From positions 1 to 55,449 of the IMG/VR virus record IMGVR_UViG_3300042564_001643: a stretch of DNA of 55,449 nt, one strand, 5' to 3'. This document shows positions 1 to 10,800 of the stretch, piece by piece. Numbering within the stretch: the stretch's first letter is position 1; the number at the start of each line of letters is the position of its first letter. This DNA comes from a virus. Under the pieces are notes generated by a model. That model searched no databases and had not been told where the DNA came from. It saw only the letters and a program-made list of their open reading frames with translations. Position numbers and translations under genes: made by a program.

Positions 1-3000
1 ATTGATCAATGTCAACATATAAATGGTTGTCATCACCTTTTCCTCTACCTATTACAATTCCACCTTCAACATGTGCACCAAATGAAGCTGACTTAGATGC
101 ATGACGCATGAATTCTTGCAAACCACCCTTAAGCATCATGTGCATCTCTTGGATGAACTTACCATACTTATCAAGTGAAGTTGTATTAGCACCAGTTACA
201 TTATCATCTAACTGTGTACCAGATACTGCGTTCAATGCAAAGACACGGTCTCTTCTTCTATCAAACTTCTCATCCTGTGTATCCAAAATAAACAAACTGT
301 TTAATACTTTGGATCTCATTGTAAATGTATTGTTGTTAGGATTCAAGTAACTCATGTACTGATATTTATCAGTCTTCCATAAATCTTGAATGTTTTTTAC
401 ATCATTAATAGCATGCACTTGCATACTAGCTGAGAAATCTTCTGTATGTTCAAATACTAGTTTTCTTTCAGCATTTAATACACTGAAGTTTGAAGAGTCA
501 GCACCATATCTACCTTGTAGCTCAGCTAACTTTTCAATAAGGTTTTTCTCAAGTACTTCTTTTGGTCCTAGAATTCCTGCAGGAATTACTTTAGTCAAAG
601 TAGTAATTGGGTCTTCCTTAAACTTCTTAACATATTCTTTAGCTTCCTTAGATGCATTAACATCATTATCAAGCTCATTGAATTTTTTAACTACTTTGAA
701 TAGATATTCTAATCCATATACATGTGGATTATTTTCTAATGCATCCTTGATGACTTTAAGGTCATCTAACTGAATACCAATAGCTCTTACAAACTCCCAA
801 GATTTTTTAGTATCAAATCTTCCATTGGGAGCAAATGTTTTTACAATGTTATCTAGCTTAAGTATAGAGTTGTTCTTATCTGTCTTACTAATAAAGTTAT
901 TAGCATCAGCTGCTTTAAACTTATTCTTAAACTTATAAATTACACTAGACACTTGATTAGAAGCTTCAGTTACTTCAGCTGCATAGGTACCATCACTTTG
1001 TTTAAACCATGTAACCTGGATATAAGATATTCTTGGTTTCTTAAATGACTGCCAGAAACCTGTAGTAATAGCCATCTCAGCAGCATTCTTAACCTTACTT
1101 GGATTAGGTAACTTATAGTCTACCAATTGTCTAAGTTCAGGAAATGTACGTGCTGTGTCACTTAGTTTTTGGAACATGATTTCAGGATCCTTAACTCCAC
1201 CAATAGCGCGTACTACATTATTCCATACAGTAGGAAAATCTGCTAACTCATCAAATCCTAAACGGTTCTTTTGTCTTCTGTTTGTAGAGTCTACTTTGAA
1301 TAAACTCTTAAGAATGTACAAAGTATCTTGATCAGCTAACTGATCTAGTGACTTATCATTTATATTTGATTCTTTAAATAGTGCTGTGTTCTCAACATCT
1401 TCGGGAGCTGCAGACTCATTTTCCTCAGATTCAATCTCAACAACTGTAGCTTTTTGTCTTAAAGTCTCAAATGTACTTTTTTCCATATGGTATTTTACAA
1501 TACCTGATTTAGCATCACCCCAGTTATTAATTGTTGCAGTAAAGATACGAATGTTGTCTTTTAACAACTCTTGTCTAGCATCTTGCTCAGCATTCTGTGG
1601 TGTACCAATAGCTTTAATCTCATCAAGTGCAGCATTTAACTTAGTAATGAATGTTCTCTTAGCCATTGTATAAGCTGCCTCACGGTTACTGATACCATCT
1701 TTAGTAAAGTATTTATCACTTAAGATTGCTACAGTACCAGCTTTGTTACCTGTGTTCTTAGCATTAACATCAATAATATTTGAGAATACAGAGTCAATTG
1801 ACTGTGCTACAAGTTTACCATCTTGTGAATTAAAAACTTCTTGATCTTTGTTAGCAATAGATTCAGGCCCTCTGTTGAGCATGTCCCACATTACATTATC
1901 CACAAGTGGTGTATAATTCTTAAGTAAGTTTGGATTCTTGTCAGCAAAGTATAACTTCTCATACAATTCTTTAACAGACCTAACCTCTGAAACATTATTA
2001 ATATTTTTCTTGTTACCAAAAAGCTTCTTTAAGAAGTTAAGTATTCTTCTAAAGATTGTATTGCGTTTAGGCATACTCTTATTTGCCTTTGGATCAAGGG
2101 CATAAGTTCTAAAATCTTCAGCAATTAATTCTTCAAGCTGTAAGAAACTTAAGTTCTTCCATTTAGGATTACTGTTTCTTACTTCATTATATAAAGCTAC
2201 TTTCTCTTTCTTAGTCAAGAATAACTGAGAGAATGCATGCCATGCTTCATGGTATACATCTACATAGTTACCATTAGCAGCTTTATTTATTTCAATCTTA
2301 GCAAGCGTCCCTGGAGTTGCCAACTTTTTACCGGACGCTACAAATCTTGCAAATGCATTTGAATTTACAATGTTTGCCATATGCTCAATACTCACAAACT
2401 TAGATAATGGTGAACTATTCCACCAATCCTTAGCTGCATCAACTTGTTCTTGAGTTACATTGTTTGGTAACTTAGCATCTCTTTCAAGTCCAAATACAGG
2501 AAACTCATCATCATCTGGAGTATTCATGTCATCTGGAGCCAAGATTGCTTTGTCTTGTTCTTCAATAGATGTTTCTACTGGGATCTCATATTCAGGTGTA
2601 GCTACTACTTCTTCTGTAGCATCAATAACTTCATCACCTTTGCTGTAACCTTTCTCTTGTACATATCCAATAAACTTATTGCCCACATATACACTTACAG
2701 GATCAGCATAAAACACACCATTACTTCCAGTCATAGGGCCAGCTAATACTAATGTAGCTACTTTACCCTCATACATTTCAGGTGTCTCATTAGTATTATG
2801 GTTATAGAAGTTTACTACAGATCCTTTTGAGTCTGTAAACTGCCACTGTGTTTGAGTAGTGTTACCTGCAGCATTCTCCGGTTTAGAGATTGTACCTGTT
2901 ACTTCTTTACCTTGTCCTAATGCTTCAACAATTGCAGCTTTCTTTTCTGCAATAGTTAAGTTCTTTTGAACTTCAGCTATGGCTTCATCTACTCTTTTAG

Positions 3001-4867
3001 TATATACTTGATCAAGACCAAAGTGCATATAACTATTAAAGAATCCAGGATCTTTATTTTCAACAAGATATACTTCTGTATCTGTATATGACATAATAAG
3101 ATCAACATAGTTTGATGGTCTTCTATTCAAAGTCCCAGTCTCCATATTATAATCATAGTAAGCATTATCAATTAATGCTTTCTGATTGTATGTCATCTTA
3201 CTTGGTAATTTCTTTTTGTAGTAGTTACCCTCCATTAAACCATTAAAAATAGTATCAAAGTTTTCTGGTACAAGGGGAACTTTTACAAAGTCATTTTTCT
3301 TTATACCTTTTAATTGTGCTTCTGATACTGGCAACGGTCTAAAACTAATTTCTAATTCTTTTGTTTCTTTATTGTAATAGATATTGTACTTCTTAACTTT
3401 TTCTGAAATATTATTATTCATGAAATAAGATATGAAAGTATACTTATCTTTATTGGAAAGCTTAGACATAGTTAGAGCATGAGCAATTTTATTTGCTATC
3501 TCTTTAGTCATATCAGCTCTATCTATCTGAAACTCAGATCCGTTAAGCTTTATAGTATAATTACCTTTTTCAAAACCATCTCTAGGTTCTTTCACAGGAC
3601 GGATACCTTGGAAGTTTTCCTTAGTAACAAATGGTAGATTTTGAATTTGTCCAAATGTTGGTCTATTTATAACTAGCTCAACTGGTACACCAAGACTAAC
3701 TCCTGTTAAAGCAATTGTTTTTGATTCACCTTCTTTAGTTATTTTATCTGTGAATTCTTTGATAGCTCTAAAGTCAGCTTGTTGTTCTCTGTCAATTTCT
3801 GCAATGACTTCTTCTTTAGACGTACCTATGTCAACTAAGTAATCAGCATACTCATCATCTGACATTTTCATGTTTCTTGCTTGACCATTGTAGATTTCTT
3901 CCGGAGTTTGGATCATATCTACTTGACCATAAATATCAGTAGCTCTGAGTCTTGATGAGTTCTTTGCATCAACTCTTATGTTTCTCATGAACTGATATAC
4001 AATCTGGCCACCTTCGGCTTCCGTAGTAATGTTACCGTCTTGATCAAAGTATAATAAGTATCCTTGATCATCTGAAAGAATAAGAGCTACTCTTTCATTT
4101 GCCTGTGCCACTTTTTCAGTACCTACTTTAGCAGAACCCTGATTGCGGACAACCATTTTACTTTTAACTACTTCAGCTCTAGTAGTTTCATCTAACATAG
4201 ATTCTTTTACATCAGATAGTCTAACAGCTTTTAGCTTTAGTACTTTACCTTGATATGTAATGTTACCATCAAAGTAACCTGATGTACCATCAAAGTTATC
4301 TCTAATTCTTGCTAGTGTATTATAAATACGCATTCTAGCAGGATCAACTACTTGTTTATCTACTACACCTTTTTGTCTTGGGTCAATCTTAACAAACTCA
4401 ACAAATGTAGATGACATTGCAGTAAACGGCTTTAATCTTTCTGTGTCAACTGCAGTAGACTCACCTTCAGATTCTTTTACTTCATTGTCTGAAATATTGA
4501 TACTAGCTACTTGATTCAAAATAGAGTTAGCATCAGGAGCTGGTGCATACTTATCCAATACAAAGTTTAGTCCTGTGTCAGGATTCTTAAACTTAGAAAT
4601 CATTTTTCTAACTGGATCAGTTGCCATATCAAGATCTACCAGTTGATTTGTACCGGCAGCAGCATAGATTAAAGTTGGTAACTGTTGTACAAACTTAGCA
4701 GCTGTTTCAGGATTAGTAGCTGAAGCAATTTCATCAAACATATTTTTCATAAATAGCTCAGCATCAAAAGCTTCTGCAGCTTCTAATGAGTCACTCATTA
4801 CTTTATATGTATATTGAAATAATTCTTTAAGTTGGGATGCAGTTAATGCACAAGTAATTTTTGCCAT
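1..4867 (-). CDS. Giant virion (cargo) protein with zinc-metalloprotease motif, 3' end beyond window
   Basis: Open frame of at least 1622 codons from the ATG at 4865-4867, running off the left edge. The N-terminus (MAKITCALTASQLKELFQYT) looks helical. The main recognisable site is HEAWH at residues 873-877, followed about 35-40 residues later by the Glu-rich stretch EELIAEDF (E913/E917 are candidate third ligands), the pattern of gluzincin-type zinc peptidases. I recall zincin-like domains being noted in giant crAss-like phage proteins, so a protease role acting on virion or host proteins is an inference. The gene starts 4 bases after the stop of the 2377-residue protein and is probably co-translated with it. 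No polymerase DFDxD-type motif was seen in the visible part; a virion RNA polymerase could lie further on in this chain or in the next gene. Confidence 0.8.
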   Translation of the reverse strand, partial: MAKITCALTASQLKELFQYTYKVMSDSLEAAEAFDAELFMKNMFDEIASATNPETAAKFVQQLPTLIYAAAGTNQLVDLDMATDPVRKMISKFKNPDTGLNFVLDKYAPAPDANSILNQVASINISDNEVKESEGESTAVDTERLKPFTAMSSTFVEFVKIDPRQKGVVDKQVVDPARMRIYNTLARIRDNFDGTSGYFDGNITYQGKVLKLKAVRLSDVKESMLDETTRAEVVKSKMVVRNQGSAKVGTEKVAQANERVALILSDDQGYLLYFDQDGNITTEAEGGQIVYQFMRNIRVDAKNSSRLRATDIYGQVDMIQTPEEIYNGQARNMKMSDDEYADYLVDIGTSKEEVIAEIDREQQADFRAIKEFTDKITKEGESKTIALTGVSLGVPVELVINRPTFGQIQNLPFVTKENFQGIRPVKEPRDGFEKGNYTIKLNGSEFQIDRADMTKEIANKIAHALTMSKLSNKDKYTFISYFMNNNISEKVKKYNIYYNKETKELEISFRPLPVSEAQLKGIKKNDFVKVPLVPENFDTIFNGLMEGNYYKKKLPSKMTYNQKALIDNAYYDYNMETGTLNRRPSNYVDLIMSYTDTEVYLVENKDPGFFNSYMHFGLDQVYTKRVDEAIAEVQKNLTIAEKKAAIVEALGQGKEVTGTISKPENAAGNTTQTQWQFTDSKGSVVNFYNHNTNETPEMYEGKVATLVLAGPMTGSNGVFYADPVSVYVGNKFIGYVQEKGYSKGDEVIDATEEVVATPEYEIPVETSIEEQDKAILAPDDMNTPDDDEFPVFGLERDAKLPNNVTQEQVDAAKDWWNSSPLSKFVSIEHMANIVNSNAFARFVASGKKLATPGTLAKIEINKAANGNYVDVYHEAWHAFSQLFLTKKEKVALYNEVRNSNPKWKNLSFLQLEELIAEDFRTYALDPKANKSMPKRNTIFRRILNFLKKLFGNKKNINNVSEVRSVKELYEKLYFADKNPNLLKNYTPLVDNVMWDMLNRGPESIANKDQEVFNSQDGKLVAQSIDSVFSNIIDVNAKNTGNKAGTVAILSDKYFTKDGISNREAAYTMAKRTFITKLNAALDEIKAIGTPQNAEQDARQELLKDNIRIFTATINNWGDAKSGIVKYHMEKSTFETLRQKATVVEIESEENESAAPEDVENTALFKESNINDKSLDQLADQDTLYILKSLFKVDSTNRRQKNRLGFDELADFPTVWNNVVRAIGGVKDPEIMFQKLSDTARTFPELRQLVDYKLPNPSKVKNAAEMAITTGFWQSFKKPRISYIQVTWFKQSDGTYAAEVTEASNQVSSVIYKFKNKFKAADANNFISKTDKNNSILKLDNIVKTFAPNGRFDTKKSWEFVRAIGIQLDDLKVIKDALENNPHVYGLEYLFKVVKKFNELDNDVNASKEAKEYVKKFKEDPITTLTKVIPAGILGPKEVLEKNLIEKLAELQGRYGADSSNFSVLNAERKLVFEHTEDFSASMQVHAINDVKNIQDLWKTDKYQYMSYLNPNNNTFTMRSKVLNSLFILDTQDEKFDRRRDRVFALNAVSGTQLDDNVTGANTTSLDKYGKFIQEMHMMLKGGLQEFMRHASKSASFGAHVEGGIVIGRGKGDDNHLYVDIDQ

Positions 4868-4871
4868 GATG

Positions 4872-7800
4872 TTAGCACTCTAAGTTTTTGAATAATTTAT
4901 CTTTTAAGTTGGAAGCTTCAGTATCACCAATTTCTTCAATTGCTTTATTAACTGCAGCAGGATCTTGAATAAAGGCATCAGCTATATCATTTGACTCAAT
5001 AACTTTTTCTTTATCAGCCTGATCAAGTATTGGTGTTGCTTCCACCGGAACTATATTTGTTAGTGCTTCCATATTAGTTAAAAATTCTTCAGCCTCATCA
5101 AAACTAACTTGATGTGGCTTATTACCATACTTTAATGTAATCATTTTTTTGCTACCATCAACCCTTGTAACAGTTAATTCTGTACCCTTTCCAGCAAATA
5201 AAAGATTCTTGTTAAAGATATCAATTTTTGCAATAACAGTTGCACCTACAGCAAAACTTGTTGCAGGCATATCTATAGATTCAGGAGTTTCAAGCTGTTT
5301 AATTTTTTCTTCAAACTTAGCTTTTAGTATAGCTCCATCAGCAGCACTGATTCTACCAACTGTTTGGAATCCTCTTAGTATAGCTCTGTAAGATCTTAAC
5401 TCATCCATATTAGGAAGTGCTTCAATAGCAGCAAGTGCCTCCTCTAATGAATATGTTTTACCTTCTAGTTCATTCTCAATATCAGCCATTACATCAGGAG
5501 TAAATGTTAACTTAGATACAGTGACTGCATCTTTAGCTAAGTCTTCTTCTGCTTCTTGAGTTTTCTGTGCTGTAGTAGCAGTAGTATTCATTGTGCTACC
5601 TGGCATAGGTCCACCAGAAGCTGGGTCAGACATTTTAGCTTCAGGATCAAATACTTCACCATCTGCAGTTGTACTAATCAACTCATTCAAATAACGGATT
5701 TGTCTAGTATACTTATCTAATGCACGGTTAAGTTCAGCAAGTCTTTTATTTTCTTGTTCTTTAACTTCTTCTGCAAACTCTACATTATCCATAGTCTTAA
5801 GTAGCTCATTTTGAACTCCTTGGAACTGTCTAGATAATTCAGGATACTCTGCAAGTCTTTCCATATCTTCCGGATTAGTAGAGTTAATTAACTCACCTAA
5901 CTTCTCTTGTGATAATGGTTCATACCCTGTTGTATCCATGAACTTGTTATACTTAGCATCAGCCTTTTTCCAAATCTTAAGATACTCATTCAAGTACTGT
6001 AATGACTTACCAATTGCATTTTTAATTGCTGCAATAAGCTTCTCAATAGTACCCATCTTTTTCTGGATCTTTTTAATCTTAGCTTCAATCTCGTATTTAG
6101 ATAGTGTCTCCATATTAGGATCAGCTATCAAACTGTTATAGTAATCAATCTGATTACCTAAATCATCTTTAAGTGACTCAAGTAATTCAATCTCATACTT
6201 AAGATTGCGTATTGTATTTAGAATAACATCAGCCTCACGGAACTCATTTCTAATTTGACTCTTAAGATTAGCAATCATTGCTGCAGTACTCTGACCTCTC
6301 TTAGTTTTCTTAGATGAAGATGACTTGATAACTTTCTCAAGTGTACTAATACTATCAAGTAATCTCTTAACTTCAGATTCAGATAAATCTACACTAGACT
6401 CTAAAAGATTATTAAGATAACCCAAAGTATCATTCATTGCAGAAAGCTCATTAGAAGCCATCTTTTCACGTGCCTTGAGCATATTGATTCTATTCTGAAT
6501 GCTCTTACCGTTTCTATCTCTTCTCATCTCATTAATGATCTGAGTTTCAATTTCTGCATCATCCATTAAGACTGGCTCCATAGCAAGTTTAGCATACTTA
6601 TTCAATAAAGGTTTTGCTTGATCTCTATCATTGAAAGTCTTTGCCTCTTCAATTTCTGCTTGAGTCATTAACTCTAACATAGCATCACTGAAACCAAGAG
6701 CTCTCAGTTTCTTAAGAGCTTCAGGAGAAAGTGCAGTAGCTATTTTAATACCCGGAACTTCTTCATCACCTGTAACAGGATCAATGTATACTTTAGGAAT
6801 TAAGTTATCAATTCTGTCTTGTACTTTAGAAGTATCAAGCATAATACTAAATGTACCAGGTTTTAGGGCAGAAGATGTTGGTTTTGATGCAGTATTAACT
6901 TTACCAGTTTCAGTATTTAATGTAAGCTGTACTGGTAAGATACCTACCTTAGATACTTCAAGACCTATCATTCTATATAATAGGTTAGCATATGCTGCTT
7001 GCTGAAGCTCATAGTCTTCAGATTTATTCTCTGCATATTCAGCTTTAGCTCTTACAGCTTCATCCTTAGATGCTTTTCTATCCTTATATAAATCTGTACC
7101 AACCCAGCCGTCCCATTTATCTTTGCTACCTGTCTTAAGGTCAATGATGTACACATTACCGTTTTGATCAGCAACAATTAAATCTATCTCACCTGCAATA
7201 CCTAATTCTTCATCATATACTCTAAGTCCTCTAGATAGTATAATCAACTCATTAGAGTCAACTCTAGCTTTGATTTGAGCTAAAGAACCTTTAGGAAGAT
7301 TAGTCTTTGGATCTACTTCAGTGCTGAATAAATTATCAAAAGCTTCTCTTGTAATGTTTTCTTCATTGAACTCCAATGGTAAATCCTCAAACAAGTTTTT
7401 AACTTGAGCATCAATATAATTTCCTGCTGTTCTATTTGCTTCAAATGTATTCTCTAATGAATATGCAAGAAGTCTATTGTATAACTCTTCAGGTGTATCA
7501 CTTTGATTTGCTATTAAAAGATCAGCAACCTCAAGATAATTTTTAGAATTAAATCCTGGAGGGTTATTTGTTTTTAGAGCAGCAATAAATAGATTTACTT
7601 TAGCATCAAAAGACAATGGTCTACCTTCTCCATCTTTTAGATTAGCATTACCAAAAATCTTGTACACTTCTTTTTCAAGTGTTCCTTTACCAATGTAATC
7701 ATACTGTTTGCTTTTAAGAGGAGCAATTTTTCTTGTTACACTATCATATTCTTTACCGTCAATAATGTAAACATGTCTGTCATCATCTCTTGTAATCTTG

Positions 7801-10800
7801 TCTTGTGTTTCTAGTAATGCATCTAGTTTAGACTTAGCTTCTTTTAATTTAGGACTTAGTCCAGCTAAACCACGTGTTCTGATTAAAGCTTCAAACTTAT
7901 TAATCAATGCAGTATGACTGTTTAAAAGATTTTTCTCATCAGTTGTCAAGTTACCTTTCTTCTGAAGATCAGCTTTTAATCCTTCAAATGTTTTGATGTA
8001 TGTTCTTACTTGCTTAGTAGTAAGGTTTCCAGTGTCTATAGTACTACCGTTGAATAGGAACTCAAAGTCTTCTTGTTCTCCGGATAACTTAGTAGCATAT
8101 TTTAAACGTGCTTGTTTGTTATACTGATCAATCAATTGTGCTGCAGCATCTTCTGTTGCAACAAAATCAGTAAACAAGTTCATTACTTGATCATCAGTCA
8201 TTAACTCAACTTGCTCTGGATCCATTTGATCTAAGACTGTTGTTTGAAATAACTGTTGAAGTTGACTGTATAGCTCTGGCTCTCTACTTTGTATATCTTC
8301 AATAGGAGTACTAGGTAGAATAGCATTATAGCTTTGAGCATTCATTGCTTGTTTTTTAGCAGCATATCTTTCATATACTTCTTCAATCAATGCATCATAC
8401 TTTTCTTTAATAGTTTGTACTTCATCCGGATTAGGAATCATGTCATACTTAAAGCGTACAGCAGCTGTGTAAGGTGTTGTATCTCTTTTGATATTAACTT
8501 CTTCACCTTCAGCATTATCAAACTTTAATGTACCACCATCATTGTAGTATGTAATAGTTTGTCCATCAGCAAAACTTAACTCAATATACTCACCCGGTTG
8601 AACTTCTTTAGCTGCCTCTTTTAATGAAATAGTTTTACCTTTAGCAATCTCAACAGGTGCAATATTTACTCTACCCTCTTCTTTTTCTAATGCATCAATC
8701 TCAGCTTTCATCTTCTTCTGAAGATCATCAATTTCTTTTTGCATTTCAGGATCAAGCTTGTTAGCATTGATACTTTCTTGAATCTGAGATAGTAAAACAA
8801 ATTTCTCTATAATAGAGTAGTACTTATCATTATCAGCAGTGATTACTTTTCCTTTACCATCATAAAATTCTGTAGGTAGTACACCCTCATTAATGTATGC
8901 ATCTAACTGGTCAAGGTCTACATAGATATCCTGGTTAGCTAATGCATTGAGTAAATCATTATGCTCCTTTGCTTTCAACTGAGCCTCAACCATTTGGTCA
9001 AAATACTCTTTTCTATTCTTGTAAACGCGCTCCATCCACTCATTGTTTCTGTTAACAGCGTCTAAGAATCCTTGTGGATTAGATAATACATCTACATGTC
9101 TAGCAAGTAAACGTCCTTGCTCACCAAGTGCATAGTAGTCTTTGAGTTTAGAAAAAGCATTATCCATATCTCTATCAAAGATATGTGAGTCATTATAGTC
9201 TCCTAATAGTTTAAGATATTCTTTATAAGCACTCTCAAGTCCTGAGTTTACTTTGATATCATTCTCTTCTGTTCTCTTACCAATTTTCTTATCTAGTAAT
9301 GCATCAATCTCCTCTTGAGTAACATCTTCAGGATTTTTACCTGTAGCTTCAGCAATATCTTCTCTTGCTGCATCAGCAAATTTATGTCTTTGAGTGTAGC
9401 TATTATATGAACTAAACTTATCAAGATAGTTTTCTAAAGCTTTGATCTTTTTCTTCTTATGCTCATAGTCTTTTTTAGACTGAGGATCCGTCATAGTTTT
9501 TAAACCTTCTACTTCAGATTTAAGAATACCAATCTCAGATCCAATCTTATCTACACTAAATAACATTTGAATGTCATTAGCAGCTACTTTAGCTAGTGCA
9601 GGATCAGCAGTAATAGTATCATAAATACTTGCCATTCTTTGATTTACATCATCAAATGATTGATGTGAAAAAATAGCTTCGCGTTTAGCATATTCCCATG
9701 CACTATTTAAAAGTGCAGCTTTTTCATAGTTAGGGTCTTCTTTATCTATTTTACTAAGGTCAACTGGATTTGGAAACTGTTCATTAACTCTTTTGTATTT
9801 AGCTTCAATGCTTTTAGTTTTTTTAATAATACTGTCAAGCTTAGCTTGATACTTAGCACCTTCACCTTTTTCATATCCAAAAGCTTCTTCAAACTCTTCA
9901 GGTGAATATTGTTTGAATGATTCAAGTTGATCAGTAAATAAATTAAGAGTATTAGTATCTAGTGCTGCGTATACTGCAGAGATAAGTGCTTCATCTTTTT
10001 GATCTTTTCTTTGCATTTCATCTAGGTCTCTTTCAGCATTATCTGCAATACTACCTTGTACACCATAGTTAAATATCTTAGAATCAAATAATGTTTCAGG
10101 ATCAGTTTCTGCTAATAGATTAAGTTTTGCAGCAATACCTTTACCATATGAATTTCTTAACTCAGCATATTTTGCAGATTCTTCTTTATTAAAGTAATGG
10201 TTATAACCATACTGCATAGCTTCAAAGGTCTTATTCATTCCTCCACCAAACATTCCCATAAAGAATCCGGAAGCAAATGTTTCAAAACCTTTACCACTAA
10301 ATTGCTCACCTATTCCATCAGTAAGATAAGCTGACAAACCTTTATTAAATTGATGTGATGCTGCACCTGTTTCTTTATAGTAGTTATGTGTGTAATAGTT
10401 CTCCATTGCCATAGAAATTGCTTCTTGAGCATTTTCCTGAAGTGCTTCAGTAATATTAGTTTTAAAATAACCACCAACACCTTTTAGTGTTTGACGTATA
10501 GGTTGACTTTTAAAGTTCTTAAGTGATGTCATAAGACCATCCTTAACATATTCAAAATTACCCTGAAGTAATCTTTTACTTTTTGCTTCAGCTGTTTCCT
10601 TTACTCCTTTTTCTGCTACTTCTTTATAGATAACTTTACCACCTTTCATTTGTAGTACATCATCTATTTTATTCTTAAAGTAACCACCACCCATAGACTT
10701 TCTACCTAAGATACTTGGGAAAGTAATTTTGTTTGATCCGTAGATTAATGCTGTATTCCACATTACTGTACTCATGCCAGCTTCTGTAGATTTATTTATC

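Noticed and set aside
1-60. LYVDIDQ at the visible end of the partial giant protein as a polymerase motif
   Set aside because: It has only two of the three spaced Asp and the region is cut by the window edge, so it cannot be judged.
9158-9178. DRDMD in the 2377-residue protein as a possible RNA polymerase DxDxD catalytic motif
   Set aside because: The surrounding sequence is charged and helical with no double-psi barrel pattern; crAss-like polymerases have a DFDxD-type motif in a beta-rich context. Treated as chance.
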